From: Mycobacterium sp. | GTDB lineage: Bacteria; Actinomycetota; Actinomycetes; Mycobacteriales; Mycobacteriaceae | Length of the DNA: 5,182 nucleotides | Reading direction: 5' to 3' | Assembly: GCA_018882545.1 (NCBI GenBank) | Contig: VERS01000201.1 | Coordinates: forward strand, 1-5,182 | Part shown: one piece after another, positions 1 through 5,182 of the stretch | How positions within the stretch are numbered: the stretch's first letter is position 1 | Layout: every line of letters begins with the position of its first letter | Made by a program: the position numbers and the translations under genes | The notes under the pieces: generated by a model | Told to the model about the DNA's origin: nothing | The model's database searches: none | Seen by the model: the letters and a program-made list of their open reading frames with translations, nothing else

Positions 1-1871
1 AGTTCGAACAGGATGTCGGGAATCCCCTGGATGAACAGGGTCGGGGCTTGGATGTTCTTGACCAGTAGGCCGGGTCCGGCATTGGTCAGCAGCGCTTGGG
101 AGTCGCTGCTGAGGAACCCCAGCAGCGACCCGCTGAGGATCCCGGCATAGATCTGGTTGTTGATCCGAGCCCCGGTGACCGCCAGGGCCAGCAGCAGTTC
201 CGAACCGATGGTGGTCTTGAAGGTGTTGTTGAGATAGAGCGACTCGTTGAGGGTGTTCCAGGCGATGGACGGCACGATCGCGTCGACCCGCTTGTCCGGG
301 GTGCCAGCGACGGCGAGCTGGATACCGCCGCCGTAGGAACCGCCGACCATCCCGATGAACGGATCCCCGGACGGGTCGGTGGCGACCTGGCTGCGCGCGA
401 CGTTGGCCGCGCTGGTCGCCCAGGTGATGATGGCCGAGACGTCGCGACCTTCGAAATTGGGGTTGTCCAGCTGCATTCGGCCACCGGAGGCGTACTCCCC
501 GCGCGGATCCCAGGTGATGACGTTGTAGCCGCCGCCCCCGCTATACCCACCCGCGAAGGGGCTGGCGTCGGTTCGCAGCGGGTTGATGCCCGGCACGATG
601 TTGACCAGGCTGGTGTCCCATTCTGAGAACGGGTCGGTGTTGCCCGGGAAGCCCAGCTCCGGTCCGTTGAGAATGGTTGGTGCCGAACTTGTTTCGCCGG
701 TCGCGACGTTGGTGGCCGGGAAGTAGTTCACGCTGATCGGGGTGTCGTCGAAGGAGCGCATCAGGTGGGTGAAGGCCACCGGGCGGCCGGCCGCCAGCGT
801 CGCGGCGCTCTCGGTGAAATCGACCACCAGTGCGCTGCCGATGATCGGCGCCAGCAATGAACTCAGGAATGGCACCTGGTGCAGCGTTTTGAGCAGGGGA
901 TCGAACAGGGCCCCGATGAGTGGGATGCCCTTGATGAACGTGTCGAAGGCGGTCTCCTCGGCCACCAGAACCGCAAACGACTCGCTTTGTCCCGGGTTCG
1001 TCAGCGTGGACATGTCCGGCAGGTAGGCGAACCGGCCCGTCGGTGCGCCGCCCGTCGGACGTGGTTCCCAGGTGAGCTTGCCGCCCAGGCTGGGGCGGTC
1101 CACAACCGCGTAGGTCAGCGGCAGGTCGCGGCCGCTGGTGGCGTCGAGGCTGCCCACCAGCACGCCGTCGCTCCACACCACGTCGGGGTTGACGGTGATT
1201 CCGGCCGTTGCAGCGGTGGCGCTGGCGGTGTTCCCGATCTGTCTGCGGGCGAAGGCGAGGGTGGCCCAACTCAGGGGCGACTCGCCGGTGCCGCCGGGCA
1301 CACCGCCGGCCCGCGGGTCGAGCAGTCCGCCCTGGGATGCGGTCGCGAGCGCGGTCACTTCCGCGGGTTCGGCGGCCGGCGGTGCGGCGGAAGGAACCTG
1401 CGAGGGTGTGACCATCGCTAGGGGGGCGGGGACATGCGCAGCGGCATCGGCTTGCGCCGGTTGGTCGGGCTCGGTGACGGCAACCGCGGCGGCGCCGGCT
1501 GGGGCCTCGGCTCGGCCCTGGTCCTGGTCCTGGTCCTGGGCCACGGCCACCGGCTTTGCCTCGGGGACGACGACGGCCGCGGCCGGTTCGGCCGGCCGTT
1601 CCGGCGGGGTCGTTGCCGAGGGGGGCGCCCCGGCGGGAGATCGTCTGTCACCGGGGCGTTGGTCGGACCGCCTGGCGTCACGGTCGGGCCGGGTTTGACG
1701 TCCGGTATTCCGGCCGGTAGCCCTCGGCGTGTCGGTCGACGCCGCGCTGGCGTCGGTCGACGGCCCGCCGGATCCACCGTCGGCGGCGGCCACCGGAATG
1801 CCGGCCATGACCCCGACCCCCAGGGCGATCGCCAGACCACCTACCCGACCGACAAACGCTGCTGCGCCCAT
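1..1871 (-). CDS. Exported alpha/beta hydrolase, S15/CocE-like (C-terminus outside window)
   Basis: The frame is open for 623 codons from ATG 1871 and runs off the left edge, so no stop is seen. Residues 1-30 form a signal peptide (VGRVGG then a hydrophobic core, ending AVAAA-like at A28-A30), so the protein is probably exported. Residues 31 to about 195 are Ala/Pro-rich linker with a QDQDQDQ run at 112-118. Residues 198-210 (SPLSWATLAFARR) and 224-290 (VNPDVVWSDG, LTYAVVDRPSLGGKL, GRFAYLPD) resemble the Ig/VCBS-like segment preceding hydrolase domains in many mycobacterial exported enzymes. The hydrolase part shows WDPRG (D455), the nucleophile elbow G-G-S-Y-G-G with Ser512, and TLFIQGIPDILF with probable acid Asp619; the His lies outside. 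The layout fits S15/CocE-type or lipase-like hydrolases; the substrate cannot be inferred. A GAGGTG ribosome site supports the start. It follows the Rv0495c-type gene by 30 bases and may be co-transcribed. Residues 50-80 look frame-shifted (see findings). Confidence 0.85.
   Translation of the reverse strand, partial: MGAAAFVGRVGGLAIALGVGVMAGIPVAAADGGSGGPSTDASAASTDTPRATGRNTGRQTRPDRDARRSDQRPGDRRSPAGAPPSATTPPERPAEPAAAVVVPEAKPVAVAQDQDQDQGRAEAPAGAAAVAVTEPDQPAQADAAAHVPAPLAMVTPSQVPSAAPPAAEPAEVTALATASQGGLLDPRAGGVPGGTGESPLSWATLAFARRQIGNTASATAATAGITVNPDVVWSDGVLVGSLDATSGRDLPLTYAVVDRPSLGGKLTWEPRPTGGAPTGRFAYLPDMSTLTNPGQSESFAVLVAEETAFDTFIKGIPLIGALFDPLLKTLHQVPFLSSLLAPIIGSALVVDFTESAATLAAGRPVAFTHLMRSFDDTPISVNYFPATNVATGETSSAPTILNGPELGFPGNTDPFSEWDTSLVNIVPGINPLRTDASPFAGGYSGGGGYNVITWDPRGEYASGGRMQLDNPNFEGRDVSAIITWATSAANVARSQVATDPSGDPFIGMVGGSYGGGIQLAVAGTPDKRVDAIVPSIAWNTLNESLYLNNTFKTTIGSELLLALAVTGARINNQIYAGILSGSLLGFLSSDSQALLTNAGPGLLVKNIQAPTLFIQGIPDILFE
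1517..1539 (-). repeat. Six-base tandem repeat (CCTGGT, 3.8 copies) in hydrolase linker
   Basis: Four near-complete copies of a 6-base unit lie inside the exported hydrolase gene and encode the alternating Gln-Asp run at residues 112-118. The unit is a multiple of three, so copy changes would alter linker length without breaking the frame. Confidence 0.8.
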
Positions 1872-1876
1872 GACAA

Positions 1877-1882
1877 CACCTC
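1877..1882 (-). promoter_or_regulatory. Ribosome binding site of the exported hydrolase
   Basis: On the minus strand GAGGTG lies 5 bases before ATG 1871. It is the only good Shine-Dalgarno match in the 30-base gap and fixes the start directly ahead of the signal peptide. Confidence 0.7.
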
Positions 1883-1901
1883 GCAAATCCCTGTCGAAAT
1901 A

Positions 1902-2717
1902 TCAGCGAACAGTAGCCGAACCGGCCGGCCGGGCACCGCGGGCCTGCGCGGCGCCGGTTGCCGGGTGAACGGCGATCAGCGGGAATCCTCCGCGCCGTTT
2001 GCACATGGCGGCGAGCTCCGCGTACGCCTTCTCGCCGAGCAACTCGGTCAGTTCGGCGGCGCTGGACTGCCACACCGGCTTCTTCCCGACGTGGGCGGCT
2101 GGATCCCCGGTGCAGTACCAGTGCAGGTCCTCGCCGCCCTCCCCCCAGCCGCGCCGGTCGTATTCGGTGATGGTGGTCTTGAGGATCTCGCTGCCGTCCG
2201 GCCGGGTCACCCACTCCTGGGAGCGCCGGATCGGAAGCTGCCAGCAGACCTCGGGCTTCATCGTCATCGGCTCGACGCCGAGTTTGAGTGCCTTGCTGTG
2301 CAGCGCGCAGCCGATGCCGCCGCGAAAGCCGGGGCGGTTCAGAAAGATGCAGGCGCCTTTGTACTTCCGGGTCCGCAGGTTCGGCTTGTCCTCGTAGGTG
2401 TCCATCTCGAGGTAGCCCTTGGGGCCCAGGCCTTTGTCGCGGAACTGCCAATCGGAGTCGGTCAGTTTCTGGACGGCGTCGTCGAGGTTGGCGCGGTCGT
2501 CGTCATCGGACAGAAACGCCCCGTGCGAACAGCACCCGTCGTCGGGTCGGCCCGCAACGGTTCCCTGGCATGCCGGGGTGCCGTAGACGCACGTCCAGCG
2601 GGACAGCAGCCAGGTCAGGTCCGCGGCGATCAGATGCTCCGGATTGGCAGGGTCGTAGAACTCCACCCACTCGCGGGGAAAGTCCAGATCCACCTCGCCA
2701 GGGTGCCTGCGTGTCAC
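1902..2717 (-). CDS. Conserved cysteine-rich protein, Rv0495c family
   Basis: The 271-residue product closely matches my memory of M. tuberculosis Rv0495c, a conserved actinobacterial protein whose biochemical role I cannot state. Nine cysteines stand out: C43, C50, C62, C63, C123, C137, C158, C202 and C239. Several sit in motifs ([59 protein letters not shown]). The pattern resembles YkgJ/DUF3109-type metal- or Fe-S-binding proteins, so a redox or metal role is an inference. No signal peptide or membrane segment is seen; it is probably cytoplasmic. I chose GTG 2717 ([13 protein letters not shown]) because conserved-looking sequence begins there and a -10 motif lies just upstream. The frame stays open to ATG 2804, but that start would overlap the divergent phosphatase gene. 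The last 20 residues are Ala/Arg/Gly-rich and probably variable. Confidence 0.88.
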   Translation of the reverse strand: MTRRHPGEVDLDFPREWVEFYDPANPEHLIAADLTWLLSRWTCVYGTPACQGTVAGRPDDGCCSHGAFLSDDDDRANLDDAVQKLTDSDWQFRDKGLGPKGYLEMDTYEDKPNLRTRKYKGACIFLNRPGFRGGIGCALHSKALKLGVEPMTMKPEVCWQLPIRRSQEWVTRPDGSEILKTTITEYDRRGWGEGGEDLHWYCTGDPAAHVGKKPVWQSSAAELTELLGEKAYAELAAMCKRRGGFPLIAVHPATGAAQARGARPAGSATVR

Positions 2718-2725
2718 GGAGTCCA

Positions 2726-2731
2726 ACGGTA
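2726..2731 (-). promoter_or_regulatory. Putative -10 element for the Rv0495c-type gene
   Basis: The minus strand reads TACCGT, a TANNNT match, ending 8 bases before GTG 2717. There is no Shine-Dalgarno sequence ahead of that GTG, so transcription probably starts at or within a base of the start codon. No clear -35 hexamer is visible, which is common in mycobacteria. Confidence 0.45.
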
Positions 2732-2756
2732 GACCACACCGGGTGCCCCCGCCCGC

Positions 2757-2762
2757 TAGGTT
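2757..2762 (+). promoter_or_regulatory. Putative -10 element for the exopolyphosphatase operon
   Basis: TAGGTT matches the TANNNT consensus of mycobacterial housekeeping promoters and ends 7 bases before GTG 2770. With no ribosome binding site between them, the expected transcription start falls on the start codon, giving a leaderless mRNA. Confidence 0.5.
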
Positions 2763-2769
2763 GTAGCTC

Positions 2770-3732
2770 GTGCGATTGGGCGTGCTCGACGTGGGCAGCA
2801 ACACAGTTCACTTGCTGGTGGTCGATGCCCACCGTGGCGGGCACCCCACGCCGATGAGCTCGACCAAGGAGCCGCTGCGGCTGGCCGAGTCGATCGACGA
2901 GTCCGGCCGGCTCACCCGGCGCGGCGCCGAGAAGTTGGTCTCGACGGTCGGTGAATTCTCCAAGATCGCCCGCAGTTCGGGCTGTACGGACGTGATGGCC
3001 TTCGCGACCTCGGCGGTGCGCGATGCGGCGAACTGTGACGATCTGCTGGTCCGGGTGCGCACCGAGACGGGCGTCGATCTCCAGGTGCTGACCGGGGTCG
3101 ACGAGGCCCGGCTGACCTTCCTGGCGGTACGGCGCTGGTTCGGCTGGAGCGCCGGGCGGATCATCGACGTGGATATCGGCGGAGGATCGCTGGAGTTGTC
3201 CTCCGGGGTCGACGAGGAACCCGACGTCGCGCTCACCCTCCCGCTCGGCGCGGGTCGGCTGACCCGCGAGTGGCTGCCCGGCGATCCTCCCGGCCGACGG
3301 CGGGTGGCGATGCTGCGGGACTGGTTGCACAGTGAGCTGGCCGAGGCCGGCCAGACGATGCTCGACGCGGGCCGGCCCGACCTGGCGGTCGGCACCTCCA
3401 AGACCTTCCGATCGCTGGCTCGGCTCACCGGGGCGGCCCCGTCGGCGGCCGGTCCGCGGGCCAAGAGAGTACTGACCGCCAACGGCCTGCGGCAGCTGAT
3501 TGCATTCATCTCTAGGATGACCACTGCAGACCGTGCCGATCTGGAGGGGGTCAGCGCCGAGCGGGCCCCTCAGATCGTGGCCGGTGCTCTGGTGGCGGAG
3601 GCGAGTATGCGAGCACTGTCGTTGGACGCAGTGCAGATCTGCCCGTGGGCGCTGCGCGAGGGCATCATTCTGCGCCGCCTGGACAGTGAGGCCGACGGGA
3701 CCGCACTGGTGCAGGCGGCGCAGGCCGATTGA
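2770..3732 (+). CDS. ppx1: Exopolyphosphatase, Ppx/GppA family (Rv0496 type)
   Basis: This 320-residue protein belongs to the Ppx/GppA branch of the ASKHA fold, which removes terminal phosphate from polyphosphate and, in some members, converts pppGpp to ppGpp. It matches my memory of M. tuberculosis Rv0496 (PPX1), reported as an exopolyphosphatase preferring short chains. Visible motifs are the phosphate-1 loop [11 protein letters not shown] (7-17), [11 protein letters not shown] (78-88), the DEAR segment with the presumed catalytic Glu112, the phosphate-2 loop DIGGGS (135-140), PLGAGRLT (158-165), [13 protein letters not shown] (207-219) and the C-terminal [10 protein letters not shown] (291-300). 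At 320 residues it has only the two-domain core and lacks the C-terminal extension of E. coli PPX (about 510 residues). It is cytoplasmic. GTG 2770 puts the phosphate-1 Asp at residue 7, as usual for the family. It is the first gene of the rightward operon; the next gene follows after 12 bases. Confidence 0.95.
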   Translation: MRLGVLDVGSNTVHLLVVDAHRGGHPTPMSSTKEPLRLAESIDESGRLTRRGAEKLVSTVGEFSKIARSSGCTDVMAFATSAVRDAANCDDLLVRVRTETGVDLQVLTGVDEARLTFLAVRRWFGWSAGRIIDVDIGGGSLELSSGVDEEPDVALTLPLGAGRLTREWLPGDPPGRRRVAMLRDWLHSELAEAGQTMLDAGRPDLAVGTSKTFRSLARLTGAAPSAAGPRAKRVLTANGLRQLIAFISRMTTADRADLEGVSAERAPQIVAGALVAEASMRALSLDAVQICPWALREGIILRRLDSEADGTALVQAAQAD

Positions 3733-3736
3733 GAGG
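3732..3736 (+). promoter_or_regulatory. Ribosome binding site of the Rv0497-type gene
   Basis: AGAGG begins on the last base of the phosphatase stop codon and lies 8 bases before ATG 3745. It supports that start and suggests translational coupling within the operon. Confidence 0.6.
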
Positions 3737-3744
3737 CAAGGCAG

Positions 3745-4941
3745 ATGAGCGCACCAGAGGACAACACGCGGCCGGTCTCGGTCGCCGAGTTGCTGGCCCG
3801 CAACGAGCGGATCGGTTCTCCGCCGGTGGGCGGCCGGCGCCGGCGCCGGCGCCGGAACAGTGACGGGGTGTCTGTTGCCGAACTGACCGGTGAGATTCCG
3901 GTGGTGCGCGCCGGGTCGGTCGACGCGGAGCCGGTCGACGAAGAATCGGTCGACGAAGAATCGGTCGACGAAGAATCGGTCGACGAAGAATCGGCCCACG
4001 AAGAATCGGTCGACGCGGAATCGGTCGACGCGGAATCGGTCGACGCGGAGCCGGTCGACGCGGAGCCGGTCTACGCGGAGCCGGTCTACGAAGAGCCGGA
4101 AGAACAGGCTTACCAGGAGCCGGTCTACGAGGAGTCCGGTGCTTCGGACTCTGGGGTCACCTCAACGACGGAGGCCTATCCGGAGGTGCACGCAGCGGTG
4201 CAGTATGACGGTGCCGTTGAGCACACCGAAACCACCGTGGTCTACAACACCCCGGTCGCCACGGAAGATCCGCGTGATCCGACACCGGTGGTCGCCGCAG
4301 CCCCCCCGCTGGCCAGCAGCCCGCTGCCGCGCCGCCGCCGCGGGCCCGAGCGCAGCCATGACCCGCGACCGGTGCGCCGCTCCTCGGGAGCCGAGCAGAT
4401 GGCCTATGACCCTGTCGACGAATCGGTCAACATCGCCGACCTCGTCGACCCTCAGGTCGGCGAGGTCGAGGAGTTGCGGTCCTATCTGCGCGCCTCGACG
4501 GACACTCTGTTCTCGGGCGGTACGGTGGCCGACGATCTGGCCCGGCGCGGGGTCGTCGCCGAATACGTCGAATACCAGCAGGAGCCCGGCGAGTCCGCCG
4601 CGTCCGGGGAGTACCCGGAGTACGAAGACGGCCCCGACGCGACGGCCGCCGGGGCTGTGGCCGGCCCTCCGCGCGGAGCGCTCGGCACGCTCTGGGGCAG
4701 CGCGGTGGCAGTGCTGCAGTCTCTGCTGGCAGTGGCTTTCGGGGCTGGGCTGTTCATCGGCTTCGATCAGCTCTGGCGGTGGAACAATCTTGTTGCACTG
4801 GTACTTTCGATGCTCGTCGTGCTGACTCTGGCTGCCGCTGTGCGGCTCGTGCGCAAGACGGAGGACATCGTCAGCACCCTGACCGCGGTCGCCGTCGGCC
4901 TGCTGGTGACGTTGGGTCCCCTGGCGCTGCAGTCGACCTGA
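3745..4941 (+). CDS. Membrane protein with long acidic disordered N-terminus (Rv0497 type)
   Basis: The 398-residue protein corresponds by position and sequence to M. tuberculosis Rv0497, a conserved transmembrane protein of unknown function that I remember as roughly 310 residues. The first 310 residues are hydrophilic and probably disordered. In order: VSVAELLAR (11-19), a seven-Arg run (31-37), VSVAELTGEIP (42-52), an acidic pentapeptide repeat of type SVDEE/PVDAE (58-117), a second basic patch (PRRRRG, 195-200), and VNIADLVDPQVGEVEELRSYLRAS (228-251), the best candidate for a folded segment. Three hydrophobic segments follow at about 319-340, 348-369 and 375-395. The basic loop RLVRK between the second and third, with the positive-inside rule, predicts a cytoplasmic N-terminus. 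ATG 3745 is supported by AGAGG upstream. It is in the phosphatase operon and ends 3 bases before the next gene. Extra length relative to Rv0497 probably comes from the repeat. Confidence 0.9.
   Translation: MSAPEDNTRPVSVAELLARNERIGSPPVGGRRRRRRRNSDGVSVAELTGEIPVVRAGSVDAEPVDEESVDEESVDEESVDEESAHEESVDAESVDAESVDAEPVDAEPVYAEPVYEEPEEQAYQEPVYEESGASDSGVTSTTEAYPEVHAAVQYDGAVEHTETTVVYNTPVATEDPRDPTPVVAAAPPLASSPLPRRRRGPERSHDPRPVRRSSGAEQMAYDPVDESVNIADLVDPQVGEVEELRSYLRASTDTLFSGGTVADDLARRGVVAEYVEYQQEPGESAASGEYPEYEDGPDATAAGAVAGPPRGALGTLWGSAVAVLQSLLAVAFGAGLFIGFDQLWRWNNLVALVLSMLVVLTLAAAVRLVRKTEDIVSTLTAVAVGLLVTLGPLALQST
3834..3855 (+). repeat. 22-base perfect palindrome of CCGGCG repeats
   Basis: Three copies of CCGGCG followed by CCGG form a stretch identical to its own reverse complement. 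It encodes most of the seven-arginine run (residues 31-37) of the membrane protein. Codon choice, not only the protein, creates the symmetry. The transcript could fold here about 90 bases into the gene. Confidence 0.85.
3916..4095 (+). repeat. 15-base tandem repeat, 12 units, in the Rv0497-type gene
   Basis: Twelve back-to-back 15-base units are seen, with consensus TCGGTCGACGAAGAA. They encode, in order, SVDAE, PVDEE, SVDEE three times, SAHEE, SVDAE three times, PVDAE, PVYAE and PVYEE. Nine units contain GTCGAC. Neighbouring units are more alike than distant ones and some are identical at the DNA level, which points to recent duplication by slippage or recombination. One more diverged unit (PVYEE) lies at 4120-4134 after an interruption. 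All units keep the reading frame. Confidence 0.95.
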
Positions 4942-4944
4942 CGC

Positions 4945-5182
4945 GTGCGCCCAGCCATCAAAGTCGGCCTGTCGACGGCTTCGGTCTATCCCCTCAAGAC
5001 TGAGGCCGCCTTCGAGTGCGCGGCGGAATTGGGCTACGACGGCGTCGAATTGATGGTGTGGGCCGAGCCGGTCAGCCAGGACATCGGGGCGATAGCCAAA
5101 CTGTCCAACCGCTACCAGATGCCCGTGCTGTCCATTCATGCGCCGTGCCTGCTGATCTCACAGCGGGTGTGGGGTGCAGATC
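4945..5182 (+). CDS. Sugar phosphate isomerase/epimerase-like TIM-barrel protein (Rv0498 type, N-terminal part)
   Basis: The gene starts at GTG 4945 and is open to the window edge, giving 79 codons with no stop. The visible sequence ([46 protein letters not shown]) matches my memory of M. tuberculosis Rv0498 and the opening strands of xylose isomerase-like TIM barrels (AP endonuclease family 2 fold). Glu35 at the end of the second strand and His65 at the end of the third sit where this fold often places metal or substrate ligands; this is an inference from family layout. The substrate is unknown. Only 3 bases separate it from the preceding stop and there is no good Shine-Dalgarno sequence, so translation is probably coupled to the membrane-protein gene. 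The full family length is around 280 residues, so about 200 are missing. Confidence 0.88.
   Translation, partial: MRPAIKVGLSTASVYPLKTEAAFECAAELGYDGVELMVWAEPVSQDIGAIAKLSNRYQMPVLSIHAPCLLISQRVWGAD

Noticed and set aside
1434..2732. A 432-codon open frame on the plus strand across the hydrolase start and the cysteine-rich gene
   Set aside because: It spans two convincing minus-strand genes and their spacer, has low-complexity Gly/Arg composition and no recognisable motif. It is a shadow of GC-rich coding DNA.
2718..2804. Longer N-terminus for the cysteine-rich protein, starting at ATG 2804
   Set aside because: The extra 29 residues would be encoded across both putative promoters and the first codons of the phosphatase, and they do not look conserved. 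It remains possible but less likely than GTG 2717.
2503..3999. A 498-codon open frame on the minus strand opposite the phosphatase and repeat
   Set aside because: It is antisense to a clearly recognised enzyme, has no family motifs, and its VDRFF repeats are only the complement of the 15-base repeat. High GC content and repeat units that are multiples of three keep such frames open.
3916..4134. CRISPR-like array
   Set aside because: The 15-base units are contiguous with no spacers, are in frame with the gene and encode a regular pentapeptide, so this is a coding minisatellite.
3890..4825. A 311-codon plus-strand frame rich in RSTKN repeats, overlapping the membrane protein
   Set aside because: It is the +1 shadow of the 15-base repeat and GC-rich tail. 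The annotated frame has a ribosome site, membrane segments and a matching orthologue, while this one has none.
4162..5139. A 325-codon open frame on the minus strand opposite the membrane protein and the barrel protein
   Set aside because: It is His/Arg/Gly-rich without motifs, and the opposite strand encodes two proteins matching known families with tight operon spacing.

Overview
The window looks like chromosomal DNA of a Mycobacterium (in the broad sense, including Mycolicibacterium). It is strongly GC-rich and uses GTG starts freely. From position 1902 rightwards its gene order and proteins match, from memory, the M. tuberculosis block Rv0495c - Rv0496 - Rv0497 - Rv0498. The gene at the left edge, a secreted alpha/beta hydrolase, is not part of that block as I know it. 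Together with the long repeat in the Rv0497-type gene, this suggests a non-tuberculous species.

Layout. Two genes run leftwards. The first is a cysteine-rich conserved protein (1902-2717, Rv0495c type). Downstream of it, after 30 bases, is a large exported alpha/beta hydrolase that starts at 1871 and leaves the window at position 1. It is in-frame and open for 623 codons, with a signal peptide, a low-complexity linker, an Ig/VCBS-like segment and a hydrolase domain with a visible Ser nucleophile and acid residue. Three genes run rightwards and are tightly packed: a Ppx/GppA exopolyphosphatase (2770-3732), a membrane protein with a long acidic disordered N-terminus (3745-4941), and the first 79 codons of a TIM-barrel sugar-isomerase-like protein (from 4945). 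The gaps of 12 and 3 bases indicate one operon.

The two gene sets diverge from a 52-base region (2718-2769). It carries a TANNNT -10 motif on each strand, each 7-8 bases before a GTG start with no Shine-Dalgarno sequence, so both lead genes are probably translated from leaderless mRNAs out of overlapping promoters.

How the genes work together is only partly clear. The phosphatase consumes polyphosphate (and possibly pppGpp), linking the rightward operon to phosphate and stress metabolism. The membrane protein and the barrel protein have no known function that I can state. I see no mobile element, CRISPR array, RNA gene or defence system. The most unusual structures are the 12-copy 15-base tandem repeat in the membrane-protein gene, a 22-base perfect palindrome in the same gene, and a stretch of the hydrolase linker that looks as though it is read in a shifted frame.
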